A DNA stretch of 64,000 bases from Streptomyces rhizosphaerihabitans. Its GTDB lineage: Bacteria > Actinomycetota > Actinomycetes > Streptomycetales > Streptomycetaceae. The stretch spans positions 80,436-144,435 of the forward strand of contig NZ_JAODTZ010000025.1 of the NCBI RefSeq assembly GCF_025399795.1, in the 5' to 3' direction. The position numbers and the translations under genes were made by a program. Of the stretch, positions 16,281 through 24,246 are shown one piece after another; the first letter of the stretch is position 1; each line of letters opens with the position of its first letter. The notes beneath the pieces are model-generated. The model did not search any database and was not told where the DNA came from. It saw only the letters and a program-made list of their open reading frames with translations.

Positions 16281-17216
16281 TCAGGAGCGGGCGCCCGTCG
16301 CGCGCCGACGGCGGGTGGCGACGGTGATCGCGGCACCGGCCGCGAGGACGGTCACGGCCGCGCCCGCGATCGGCAGGGTGCTGCCGCCACCGGTCTCGGC
16401 GAGACCGCCGGACGGGGTCGACCCGCCGCCGTTCGGCGAGGGGGCGGCCGGTGTGGCCGAATCGGGGGCGGACGGGGCCGCGGACGACTCGGGAGCCGAG
16501 GGAGTCGCCGGAGTCGCCGGAGTCGCGGGCGAGGACGAGGCGGGGGTACCCGGCGTCTGCGCGGGCGGCGTCGAGGCCGACGGGGTCCCGGGAGTGGTCG
16601 GCTGCGCGGTGCAGTCCTTCTTACCGCCGTTCCACGCCATGATGAGCTTGTCCTTGATGACCGCGTGGTCCGGCCCAGCCGGCAGGTCACCGTGCTCGAA
16701 GCCGTCCTGGGCCTCGTGCTTGCCGTCGAACTTGACCGCGCCGCGGTACAGGTCGATCTGCGCGAAGCAGCCGGCGTCGGGCACCGAGATGTCGAGGGAG
16801 TCCGTGGCCCCCGGCTTCACCGAGACGGTGTCGAGGTCGTGGAAGACCTGGACTCCGGAGGTCTTGAAGGTGTCGCCGTGCGTGCGGTACGCGGCCAGCG
16901 AGGCGGTGCAGTTGCCGGCGTCGTCCGCGGCGCGGACCTTGATGTGGACCTTGCCGTCGTCGGTCGGCTTCAGGTTCTCGTCGTCGACCCGGACGGAGTC
17001 GTAGAAGTGCGTACCGTCCAGGGAGAACTGACAGCGGTCGGTCGCGGTGGCCGTACCCGCTCCCTGCCCGGGGGCGAAACCGCTGCCGGTCTTGTCCCAG
17101 CCGTCACCGCCGGGCTTGTCGGACGCCGACGCGGTCGTGGTGACCGCACAGAGAGCGAACGCCGCCGCGCCCGTCCCCAGCAGGCAGCGAAGGGTGACAC
17201 GTCTCGCTTTGGACAT
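16281..17216 (-). CDS. LAETG-anchored secreted surface protein
   Basis: A 311-aa protein with a signal peptide (MSKARRVTLRCLLGTGAAAFALCAVTTTASA), a globular part with four or more Cys (CQFSLDGTHFYDSVRV, DDAGNCTASLAAYRTHG, DAGCFAQIDLYRGAVKF, GGKKDCTA), a long Pro/Thr/Ser/Ala stalk (~205-265), then the sorting signal LAETGGG, a hydrophobic helix and the tail RRRRATGARS. The LAxTG signal is the substrate of class E sortases in Streptomyces, so the mature protein should be covalently attached to the wall. ATG 17216 follows an AGGATGGG site. No sortase gene is in the window. The ligand is unknown. Confidence 0.87.
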   Translation of the reverse strand: MSKARRVTLRCLLGTGAAAFALCAVTTTASASDKPGGDGWDKTGSGFAPGQGAGTATATDRCQFSLDGTHFYDSVRVDDENLKPTDDGKVHIKVRAADDAGNCTASLAAYRTHGDTFKTSGVQVFHDLDTVSVKPGATDSLDISVPDAGCFAQIDLYRGAVKFDGKHEAQDGFEHGDLPAGPDHAVIKDKLIMAWNGGKKDCTAQPTTPGTPSASTPPAQTPGTPASSSPATPATPATPSAPESSAAPSAPDSATPAAPSPNGGGSTPSGGLAETGGGSTLPIAGAAVTVLAAGAAITVATRRRRATGARS

Positions 17217-17609
17217 GCGGATCCCATCCTGATGATGCGAGACCCGGTCGACGGCAGCGGGGCAGCACTCGGCAGCCTGGGGCCGTCCCGGGGATGAGTG
17301 GTCGAAGAACACTGGACCCCTTGGTCATGTGGGCCGCAGCTCGACCACATATTCGATCACCGTCTACGGACTGTCAACTTCACTTCATACGCGGGTACTT
17401 CACGAGCGGACACGAATCAGCCACATAGGGAATCGCGTGCTCCGTGGCGGTCGGCCAAGCGACCGCCACGGAGCACGCGGTGAGAGCGCACTTCGGTACG
17501 CGCGCTCCGCGCGGGCGTCTCGGCGAGGGCGCTTCACGGGCGCGGCCCGGCGAAGGCGATCGCCCGGGAATCGATCAGGGCAACCAGTCCCCTGATCGAA
17601 GGGCACCGA
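17217..17609. other. Divergent intergenic region
   Basis: 393 nt between divergent genes. Besides the hairpin at 17434-17479, bases 17300-17420 are relatively AT-rich and may hold the promoters. Two small open frames (starting near 17298 and 17329) have no ribosome site and are not called. Confidence 0.4.
17434..17479. terminator. Perfect 20-bp hairpin without an obvious gene to terminate
   Basis: Arms 17434-17453 and 17460-17479 with a GCCAAG loop. It looks like a strong terminator but lies between divergent genes (LAETG gene leftwards, TetR gene rightwards), so neither reads into it. It could insulate, end a small unannotated transcript, or be a leader structure. Confidence 0.55.
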
Positions 17610-18380
17610 GTGCCACCGCCTCCGCTTCGGTTCTGGTTTCCGACCATGAACGAGGCACCGGGGCGCCGCGAGCCCGCCGACACGGCCACCGCCAAACCGC
17701 CGATGCGGGACGCCTTGGTGGGAGCCGCTTTCCAGCTCTTCCTGGAGCGCGGCCACGAGGAGACCACGGCCGACGGCATCGTGGCGCTCGCCGGCGTCGG
17801 CCGCCGTTCGTTCTTCCGCCACTCCCCCTCCAAGGAGGACGTGGTCTTCCCCGACCGCGAGCACCGCCTGGCCGACATGACGGCGTTCCTGAGCGAGGAG
17901 GCCGACACGGACGACCCGGTGCAGCACGTCTGCGACGCCGCCCGGCCCGTCCTGCGCATGTACGCCGGGAACCCGACGTTCTCCGTCCAGCGCCACCGCC
18001 TCACCAAGAGGGTCCCGGGCCTGCGCGTGTACGAGCTGTCGGTCGTCTGGCGTTACGAGCGCGCCCTCGCCGAGTATCTGCGCGGGCGCTCGGCCGGGAC
18101 GCCCGCGGACGCACTGCGCGCCGATGTCGTCGCCGCGCCGGTGGTCGCCGCGCACAACAACGCCCTGCGCTCCTGGCCGCGTTCGGACGGAACGGGGGAT
18201 GCCGAGCCGGCGGTCGACCGGGCGCTCGGGTGCGTACAGAACACGTTCGGCCCCTCGTCCGGCGAACCGGCACACAAGGAGCCGGAGGAGCCGGAGGACG
18301 TGGTGGTGGTCGTCTCGCGGCGCGGGGCGCCGATGTGGCGCGTGGCCCAGGAGATCGAGTCGGCCTTCGGGCGGGGCTGA
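17610..18380 (+). CDS. TetR/AcrR-family transcriptional regulator
   Basis: A 256-aa TetR-type regulator (or 244 aa from ATG 17646). The DNA-binding domain is near the N-terminus (MRDALVGAAFQLFLERGHEETTADGIVALAGVGRRSFFRHSPSKEDVVFPD). The ligand domain lacks a recognisable specificity and ends in an acidic and Val-rich segment (EPEEPEDVVVVVSRRG). GTG 17610 has GAAGGG 6 nt upstream, whereas ATG 17646 has no site, so the earlier start is chosen. Next downstream is the Zn-ribbon OB-fold gene, separated by a cluster of small palindromes that may be its operator. Confidence 0.85.
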   Translation: MPPPPLRFWFPTMNEAPGRREPADTATAKPPMRDALVGAAFQLFLERGHEETTADGIVALAGVGRRSFFRHSPSKEDVVFPDREHRLADMTAFLSEEADTDDPVQHVCDAARPVLRMYAGNPTFSVQRHRLTKRVPGLRVYELSVVWRYERALAEYLRGRSAGTPADALRADVVAAPVVAAHNNALRSWPRSDGTGDAEPAVDRALGCVQNTFGPSSGEPAHKEPEEPEDVVVVVSRRGAPMWRVAQEIESAFGRG

Positions 18381-18413
18381 GCGGAAGCCGGGCCGACCGC
18401 ACCCCGTTCCATT

Positions 18414-18480
18414 TTTACGGTACACAGTACCTTTACGTGTGGCACTGAGTGCCATAGCCTGTGATCGTGCACGGCGATCC
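18414..18480. promoter_or_regulatory. Cluster of short palindromes upstream of the Zn-ribbon gene
   Basis: GGTAC-aca-GTACC (18420-18432), TGGCAC-tga-GTGCCA (18441-18455) and GATCG-n7-CGATC (18464-18480), with TTTACG repeated at both sides of the first. The region is AT-richer than its surroundings. It may contain the promoter and the operator of the preceding TetR regulator. Confidence 0.5.
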
Positions 18481-18520
18481 GCGCACATCGGATTCCGGCT
18501 GAGCGCAGGGAGATGACATC

Positions 18521-18937
18521 GTGTACCACCCAGGAATCGCTCTCCACCCGGGCATCGGCCCCGTGACGGACGTGCTCGACACCGGTTCCGCGGAGCACAC
18601 CGGGGACGTACTGCTCTTCCAGCGGTGCCACTGGTGCGCCACCGCCATGTACAACCGCCTTCTCTGCCCCGTGTGCGCGGGCAGCGACCTGCGGACAGAG
18701 GCGAGCGCGGGTTCGGGCGTCGTGCGCCACTCCACGGTGATCCACCGCAACACACCGGCGGCCCGCAACGTCTCCCTCATCGAGATGGCGGAGGGCTTCA
18801 CGGTCCGGGGCCGGGTCATGGGCTCGCCCGCCACCATCCACAGCGGCGACCGGGTCCAGCTCTCCACCGCCCAGGACCCGGTACGCAGGCAGCCGGTGTT
18901 CCAGCTCGTCGACGGCCCTTACAGCGGCTGGAACTGA
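18521..18937 (+). CDS. Zn-ribbon / OB-fold (DUF35-type) protein
   Basis: A 138-aa protein with a rubredoxin-like zinc ribbon (CHWC at ~39-42 and CPVC at ~50-53) followed by an OB fold (GFTVRGRVMGSPATIHSGDRVQL). This COG1545 architecture accompanies thiolases and acyl-CoA enzymes, where it may bind acyl-CoA or stabilise the partner; no thiolase is adjacent here. GTG 18521 follows a GGGAGATG site. The TetR gene immediately upstream suggests joint regulation. Confidence 0.8.
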   Translation: MYHPGIALHPGIGPVTDVLDTGSAEHTGDVLLFQRCHWCATAMYNRLLCPVCAGSDLRTEASAGSGVVRHSTVIHRNTPAARNVSLIEMAEGFTVRGRVMGSPATIHSGDRVQLSTAQDPVRRQPVFQLVDGPYSGWN

Positions 18938-19030
18938 GAACGGCGGACGGTCCGCACCGCCCGCCGCGGTCCGCCCGGGGCCCGAAGCGGCGGGCCGAAA
19001 GCAGACGTGCCGGGAACGGACAGCCGTGCG

Positions 19031-19071
19031 CGGCTGAACGAACCGGCGTGCGGGACCGGTCCGTTCAGCCG
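19031..19071. terminator. Bidirectional hairpin terminator
   Basis: 16-bp arms (19031-19046 and 19056-19071) with one mismatch and a 9-nt loop, between the convergent Zn-ribbon and pectate lyase genes. Confidence 0.65.
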
Positions 19072-19085
19072 CCGGGCGACGACCG

Positions 19086-19892
19086 TCAGCCGTAGGTGAT
19101 ATCGGACGTCGCGTACTTGCAGTAGGTGCCGTCGGGGCCGCTGCCGTTCGTCGTCGGCTCCGCCCCGGTGTTGTTCCCTATGTATTTCTGGCAGGGGACG
19201 ATCTTCTTGCTGCTGTCCCCGACGATCTTGATGGACTTGAGGGTCGCGCTGTCGCCGTAGTTGGTGTTGATGCCGACGAGTTTGCTTCCCTTGTAGGTCG
19301 CCTCGATGGTGTTGAGATTGATCGTCCGCTTGTACTGCGTCTTGCAGTTGCCGCAGGACCGGACGAACGTGCCGAAGGTCTGCACCGCGAAGTTCGACAC
19401 GTTCAGCGTTCCGGCGCCGTTGAACTGGAACACCTTGTCGCTGGCCTCCTTCGCGCCACCGCCGCTGACGGTGTACACGTTGGACGACGAGGAGCCGAGG
19501 AACGTCGCCGCGTCCTCGCCGACGTCCTCCCACCAGACGTTCTGCAGCGTGCAACTGCCCAGGCAGTGAATGCCGTCCGCGGCGGGCGCGCCGATGATGA
19601 CGTTCTTCAGGACGGTTCCTGCGGCCAGTTCCAGGATCGGCCCCTGGTCCTCGTCCTGGCTGTCCGAGCCCAGGTCGCCTGTGCCGTAGAGCCGCTTCAT
19701 CCCGTAGTCCTTGGTGCCGGAGACCGAGATGGTGGAGGAGACGGCCTGACTGCCGGTCGCGGTGGGCCAGGTGGCGGCGCTCGCCGGCGTCAGGGCGCCG
19801 TCGGCCATCACCATGGCGGCCGAGAGGCCGAGCGCGGCGAGGGTGCCGGTCAGGGCGCGCCGCCGGGCGCGCGGGCGTGCTGATGACGTCAT
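19086..19892 (-). CDS. Secreted pectate lyase, family PL3
   Basis: A 268-aa enzyme with a signal peptide ending at about residue 39 (ALTPASA). The mature part has the PL3 parallel beta-helix signature: GPILELAAGTVLKNVIIGAPAADGIHC, then CTLQNVWWEDVGEDAATF, CGNCKTQYKR and GDSATLKSIKI. PL3 enzymes cleave polygalacturonate by beta-elimination and need calcium. Length fits single-domain PL3 enzymes; there is no binding module. It follows the PL1 gene in the same direction with a 133-nt gap, forming a pectin-degradation pair. Confidence 0.92.
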   Translation of the reverse strand: MTSSARPRARRRALTGTLAALGLSAAMVMADGALTPASAATWPTATGSQAVSSTISVSGTKDYGMKRLYGTGDLGSDSQDEDQGPILELAAGTVLKNVIIGAPAADGIHCLGSCTLQNVWWEDVGEDAATFLGSSSSNVYTVSGGGAKEASDKVFQFNGAGTLNVSNFAVQTFGTFVRSCGNCKTQYKRTINLNTIEATYKGSKLVGINTNYGDSATLKSIKIVGDSSKKIVPCQKYIGNNTGAEPTTNGSGPDGTYCKYATSDITYG

Positions 19893-20025
19893 GTCCCGAT
19901 GCCTTCTTCCAGGTGGGGGTGGTCGGGTAGCGATGGTCCGGCGGAGGTGGCCGGGTGGGCATTGCTCGATGGCGGAGGCCGTCAGAGCTTTCCGTCAGAT
20001 GGGGATTGCCCGACGGCCGGGGCCG

Positions 20026-21003
20026 TCAGAGCTTTCCGGTGCCCGCGCCGGACGTCACCGAGGCGACGACGGTCGAGGCCGGTTCGGCGGTGTAGCTGTA
20101 GGGCGGCTTCGTGAAGGTGCCCACCTGCGAGATCTCGGTGGCGGCTCCGCCGAGATCGTTGCCGGTGAGGTTGGCGTAGCCGTCCACGTCGCTGTCGCGG
20201 TTCGTGGTGACGGCGACCGACGTGCTCCGGAAGACGTTGTTCTCGACGAGCATCTGGGCGCCCATACGGGAGTGCACGGCGGTGTCGGCGCCGACGACGT
20301 AGTTGTCGTAGAAGTGCCCGGTGCCGAAACGCAGGCTGGGGATGCGGGAGTTGACGTTGTTGAACCAGTTGTGGTGGTACGTCACCCGCAAGTGCCCGGT
20401 GTCCTCACTGGCGTTGCTGTCGCTGTGGCCGACCAGCGAGCCCTTGTAGTGGTCCTTGAAGGTGTTCCAGGAGACGGTGACGTAGTCGGACGCGTGGGTG
20501 ATGTCGACCAGGCCGTCGTAGTAGTCCTTGTCGTGGTCACGGTCGGAGGAGAAGGCGTTGTGGTCGATCCACACCTTCGTCGAGGCCTGGACGGTGATGC
20601 CGTCGGCGGGCGCGACCGGCTTGCTGATGTTCAGGTTGCGGACGACGACGTTGGTGACCTTCTTCAGGCGCAGTCCGCCACCGGTGAAACCGGATGCCGA
20701 ACCGACGCCCAGGACGGTGGTGTTGGAGCCGATGTCGACCTGGCCGCTGAGCGAGATCAGACCACTGACCTTCACGATCTTGGCCGTGTCACCGGTGACG
20801 GCGGTCTTGAAGGCGGCCAGCGTCGTGACGGTGACGGCGGTCGCGCTGCCGCCGCCGGTGGTTCCGGCGCCGAAGCCGACCGGCGCGGTCTCGGCGGCTC
20901 CGGCCGACTGCGGCAGGACGAGTGCCGTGGTGACCGCCAGGGTGGCGGCCCCGGCCGTCAGCAGGGCGAGGCGGGAACGCTTCAGTGGGGGGCGAGTACG
21001 CAT
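20026..21003 (-). CDS. Secreted pectate lyase, family PL1
   Basis: A 325-aa enzyme with a signal peptide (ALVLPQSAGAAE) and a PL1 beta-helix. Seen are the calcium/catalytic regions VWIDHNAFSSDRDHDKDYYDGLVDITHASDYVTVSWN and RVTYHHNWFNNVNSRIPSLRFG (R-x-P-x-x-R). It cleaves alpha-1,4-galacturonan outside the cell. Its upstream region holds two candidate operators (21156-21169 and 21212-21219), pointing to induction by pectin breakdown products. It is the first gene of the pair with PL3. Confidence 0.93.
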   Translation of the reverse strand: MRTRPPLKRSRLALLTAGAATLAVTTALVLPQSAGAAETAPVGFGAGTTGGGSATAVTVTTLAAFKTAVTGDTAKIVKVSGLISLSGQVDIGSNTTVLGVGSASGFTGGGLRLKKVTNVVVRNLNISKPVAPADGITVQASTKVWIDHNAFSSDRDHDKDYYDGLVDITHASDYVTVSWNTFKDHYKGSLVGHSDSNASEDTGHLRVTYHHNWFNNVNSRIPSLRFGTGHFYDNYVVGADTAVHSRMGAQMLVENNVFRSTSVAVTTNRDSDVDGYANLTGNDLGGAATEISQVGTFTKPPYSYTAEPASTVVASVTSGAGTGKL

Positions 21004-21155
21004 GCGGGTGTGTCCCTTCGGAGTCGACCGTTAATCAGGTGCACGAACATCGTTCCTGTATCTGAACAACACATCTCGCGCGACATGACGCATACGGGCT
21101 GAACGCGGGCCCGAGACGGCGACTTGCCCAGGTGGTGCGGCTCGGAGATCCGATG

Positions 21156-21169
21156 TCTCGTATACGAGA
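21156..21169. promoter_or_regulatory. Operator-like palindrome TCTCGTATACGAGA
   Basis: A perfect 14-bp palindrome 153 nt upstream of the PL1 start, flanked by GATG/GATGTC. The central GTATAC resembles operators of GntR (FCD) regulators, several of which control uronate and sugar-acid use. The assignment to a regulator is inference. Confidence 0.55.
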
Positions 21170-21211
21170 TGTCACACACGGGTCACGCTGCTGAACGGGA
21201 ACGTAAACGGT

Positions 21212-21219
21212 AAGCGCTT
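21212..21219. promoter_or_regulatory. AAGCGCTT palindrome, LacI-type site candidate
   Basis: Within GGTAAGCGCTTTCT, 209 nt upstream of the PL1 start; a second AACGCTT half-site follows at 21226. The CG-centred form resembles LacI-family operators controlling polysaccharide degradation. Confidence 0.4.
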
Positions 21220-21345
21220 TCTAGTCAACGCTTCCCACAGAACACATCCGGCCAACTCGCGAACCAGATGGCTACCCACACCCCGGCAAGCCGGGCCGGC
21301 CCGCCCTTGCGCGCGCCGCGACCTGGCCGGTGGTCCGCCCCGGAA

Positions 21346-21407
21346 AGCCGAAAGCGGCCGTACGGGGGTCCGGGTTGTGCGGGACCCCCGTACGGCCGCT
21401 TTCGGCT
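21346..21407 (-). terminator. Perfect 26-bp hairpin terminator
   Basis: Arms 21346-21371 and 21382-21407 match over 26 bp with a 10-nt loop. It starts 70 nt downstream of the PPOX gene stop (minus strand) and would separate it from the pectate lyase promoter. Confidence 0.85.
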
Positions 21408-21477
21408 CACGGCGTCACGAGGTCAAGGAAGACGGTACGGCGGCGTCAGGGAGAGACGGTGCCGCGGCGATACGGCG

Positions 21478-21900
21478 TCACGAAGAGAGGGTGATACGGA
21501 TGCCGACCGTGCCGCTCTCGCCGCGGCGCAGGCGGCTGCCGAACAAGGTGAGACGGCCCATCACCCCGTACTTGCGGGCGATGAGCTTCCGGTAGCGGGC
21601 GGTGTCCGCCGCGTCGACGATCTCGGCCGTGGCCGGGACCGGCTCCCCTGTCGGCCTGCCGCGCACATCGCACGGGCCGACCGTGACGTCGGCCCGGTTG
21701 CGGATGCGCTTCACCTTCCAGCTGTCCGCGACGGTCCAGGCGCCGAGCGCCGTACCGTCCCGCACCACCCACACCGGCGTGGCCACCCCTGTACCGTTCT
21801 TGCGATAGCTGGTGATCAGCAAGTACTTGCCCGATCCCAGCGCGTCCAGCGAAGCCTCGTCCATGGCCGCAGTGTAGGCGGACCCTTCCGCGAACCCCAT
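21478..21900 (-). CDS. PPOX-class F420-dependent oxidoreductase / split-barrel flavoprotein
   Basis: A 140-aa (or 128-aa from ATG 21864) split-barrel protein with LDALGSGKYLLITSYRKNGTGVATPVWVVRDG, then WKVKRIRNRADVTVGPCDVRGRP and a C-terminal YRKLIARKYGVMGRL. This is the pattern of actinobacterial F420- or flavin-binding PPOX-fold reductases acting on diverse small molecules. Neither start has a clear ribosome site; 21900 is preferred because it is 19 nt from the upstream stop. Probably co-transcribed with the acid phosphatase gene. Confidence 0.82.
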   Translation of the reverse strand: MGFAEGSAYTAAMDEASLDALGSGKYLLITSYRKNGTGVATPVWVVRDGTALGAWTVADSWKVKRIRNRADVTVGPCDVRGRPTGEPVPATAEIVDAADTARYRKLIARKYGVMGRLTLFGSRLRRGESGTVGIRITLSS

Positions 21901-21919
21901 GGCGCCCGAGCCGTCCGGG

Positions 21920-22555
21920 TCAGGACAGCTGACCGTCGTAGTCCGGCAGCTTGAACGTGCGCTCGGCGTGGCCGCCGGCCAGGTCGGTGGTGTTGTTGCC
22001 GACGTTGGCGATGATCGTGTAGCCGAGGGACTCGATCTCCGCACGCTTGCCGGTCTTGTAGGCGCCGACCTCGTCGAAGAGGTCCGGCAGGTCACGCACG
22101 TAGAGTCCGTCGACCGGGTACCCGACGCTCTTCAGGTTCCACTTCGTCTCACTGGCGATGATGCCCGGACGGGCGGTCACGAAGAAGACGGCGACACCGC
22201 GGGAGTGCGCGTAGCGGGCGAGTGCCAGCGAAGCCTTGACCGCCGGAGTGGGCAGCTCGTACCAGGGGTGGAAGTCGGTCTCCAGCGCAGTGTTGTCGAT
22301 GTCGAAGACGACCGCGAGCTTCTGGCCGCCCGCGTTCGCGGTGCGCTGCTCGACGTACGGCACCGCCTGGTCGATGACGGCCCGGACGTCGCTCTGCCAG
22401 GTGGCGTAGTCGACCCCTGCAGTCGCGGAGGTGCTCGCCACCGCCTGGACCGGAGCCGCGGAGGCGGACCCGGCCACGGTGACCGTCCCCGCGATCCCCA
22501 GCGCCACGACCGCCGACACCACGCCCATCCGGCGCCCCACACCAAGTCCTGTCAT
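21920..22555 (-). CDS. Secreted HAD-family acid phosphatase
   Basis: A 211-aa exported protein: signal peptide (VVALGIAGTVTVAGSASA) then a class B/III acid-phosphatase HAD domain with LAVVFDIDNTALETDF (D-x-D-x-T), VFFVTARPG (motif II), KTGKRAEIESLG and ANVGNNTTDLAGG (motif IV, Asp). It probably releases phosphate from organic esters outside the cell. Transcribed towards the PPOX gene; divergent from the NADH dehydrogenase gene across a region with a TetR-type palindrome. Confidence 0.88.
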   Translation of the reverse strand: MTGLGVGRRMGVVSAVVALGIAGTVTVAGSASAAPVQAVASTSATAGVDYATWQSDVRAVIDQAVPYVEQRTANAGGQKLAVVFDIDNTALETDFHPWYELPTPAVKASLALARYAHSRGVAVFFVTARPGIIASETKWNLKSVGYPVDGLYVRDLPDLFDEVGAYKTGKRAEIESLGYTIIANVGNNTTDLAGGHAERTFKLPDYDGQLS

Positions 22556-22700
22556 GCCTGTCCCCTATTCAGATCTGCTGGTCGAGTCCACGCCTGTTGG
22601 CCGAGTCCACACATCGCGCCGGCGACGGTGCCCGGTCACGGGACCGTCGCCGCGGCAGACATGATCCTGGCAGCGCGTGTACGGAGGGGGAAGAGGTAGT

Positions 22701-22712
22701 TACCGATCGGTA
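22701..22712. promoter_or_regulatory. TetR-type palindrome TACCGATCGGTA
   Basis: A perfect 12-bp palindrome between the divergent acid phosphatase and NADH dehydrogenase genes, 109 nt before the latter's start. This sequence type is common among TetR operators. Confidence 0.5.
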
Positions 22713-22820
22713 GAGATCGTGCTTCACGCGGCTCGGGGTACTCGCGGTGCGGTGGCAGAGGTCCGCGGCCCGTGTGAGCCTGGGGCTCGCGGCTGGCACC
22801 AGTGGAAAGAGGCTGCTCGG

Positions 22821-24173
22821 ATGCAAGGACCGAACATCGTCATCGTCGGCGCGGGTTTCGCCGGAGTCGAGGCCGCCCGGAGCCTCGAACGGACGCTCAC
22901 CCCCGGCGAGGGCCGGATCACCCTGATCAGCCCCACCGACTACCAGTTGTATCTGCCGCTGCTGCCGCACGTAGCCGCCGGTGTCGTCACTCCCCAGTCG
23001 GTGGCACCCTCGCTGCGCCGGATCCTGCGCCGCACCGCGCTGGTGCCGGGCGGGGTGATCGGTGTCGATCCCGGGGCCAAGGTCTGCGTCGTCCGCAAGA
23101 TCACCGGCGATCTGGTCGACCTGCGCTACGACTATCTGCTCCTCACCCCGGGGAGCGTGACCCGCACCTTCGACATCCCCGGTCTCGCGGACGAGGCGCG
23201 CGGTATGAAGACACTCGCCCAGGCCGTATATCTGCGCGACCATGTGATCGCCCAGCTCGACCTGGCGGCGGCCACGTCGGACGACGCCGAGCAGGCGGCA
23301 CGGCTCCAGTTCGTGGTGGTCGGCGGTGGGTACGCGGGCACCGAGACGGCGGCCTGTCTGCAGCGCCTGACCACCGCGGCGGCCAAGCGTTACCACCCCC
23401 GCATCGACCCCGGTCTCATCAAGTGGCATCTGGTCGACCTGGCCCCGAAACTGCTGCCCGAACTGGGCGACAAGCTGGGCGCGAGCGCACTGCGGATGCT
23501 GAGCGACCGCGGCGTGCGGATCTCGCTGGGCACGTCCGTCGCCTCCGTGACCAAGGACGCGGTCACCCTCACCGACGGGCGGGTGCTGCCCTCGCGGACG
23601 CTGGTGTGGACGGCGGGTGTCGCGGCGAGCCCCCTGGTCGACTCGCTGGGCGCCGAGACCGTGCGCGGGCGGATCGTCACCGAGCTCGACTTCAGGGTGC
23701 CGGGGCTCGACGGGGTGTTCGCGCTCGGCGACGCCGCGGCGGTGCCCGACCTGGCCAAGGGCGACGGCTCCGCCTGCCCGCCGACCGCCCAGCACGCGGC
23801 CCGGCAGGGCCGGCACGCCGCCAAGGTCCTGGTGGCGAAGCTGCGGGGGGAGCCCACCTTTCCCTACCGGCACCGGGACCTCGGCCTGGTCGTCGATCTC
23901 GGCGGCCACGACGCCGTGTCCAAGCCGCTCGGCATCGGTCTCAAGGGCGCGCCCGCGCAGGTCGTGGCCCGCGGATACCACCTGTACGCGCTGCGCACGG
24001 GTGCCGCCCGGTTCCGTACGAGTGCCAACTGGCTGCTCAACGCGGTCGCGGGCGACGACTTCGTCCGCACCGGCTTCCTCGCCGGCCGCAAGGGAACCCT
24101 GCGGGACTTCGAGCGTACGGATGTGTATCTGACGCGGGACGAGGTGACCGCACGGGCCCGCGCCCTTGCGTAG
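22821..24173 (+). CDS. Type II NADH dehydrogenase / FAD-dependent oxidoreductase
   Basis: A 450-aa two-dinucleotide-domain flavoprotein. FAD is bound by IVIVGAGFAGVEAARSLE at the N-terminus, NAD(P)H by FVVVGGGYAGTETAA near residue 170, and the second FAD contact is GVFALGDAAAVPD. The C-terminal part (RTGFLAGRKGTLRDFERTDVYLTRDE) gives amphipathic segments for peripheral membrane binding. It should pass electrons from NADH to menaquinone without pumping protons. ATG 22821 lies 8 nt after GGAAAGAGG. Confidence 0.88.
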   Translation: MQGPNIVIVGAGFAGVEAARSLERTLTPGEGRITLISPTDYQLYLPLLPHVAAGVVTPQSVAPSLRRILRRTALVPGGVIGVDPGAKVCVVRKITGDLVDLRYDYLLLTPGSVTRTFDIPGLADEARGMKTLAQAVYLRDHVIAQLDLAAATSDDAEQAARLQFVVVGGGYAGTETAACLQRLTTAAAKRYHPRIDPGLIKWHLVDLAPKLLPELGDKLGASALRMLSDRGVRISLGTSVASVTKDAVTLTDGRVLPSRTLVWTAGVAASPLVDSLGAETVRGRIVTELDFRVPGLDGVFALGDAAAVPDLAKGDGSACPPTAQHAARQGRHAAKVLVAKLRGEPTFPYRHRDLGLVVDLGGHDAVSKPLGIGLKGAPAQVVARGYHLYALRTGAARFRTSANWLLNAVAGDDFVRTGFLAGRKGTLRDFERTDVYLTRDEVTARARALA

Positions 24174-24246
24174 GACCTGTCGGCCCGTCCGGTCGATGAT
24201 GATGGAGGTGCCGAAGGCGCCTTGACCCAGGTGCGGCTCGGTGGAA

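Larger units (their letters stand above)
21004..21477. other. Regulatory region of the pectate lyase operon
   Basis: 474 nt with no gene. It contains, in minus-strand order, the 26-bp terminator, the AAGCGCTT and TCTCGTATACGAGA sites and a long leader before the PL1 start, including an AT-richer stretch near 21030-21070. Confidence 0.55.
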
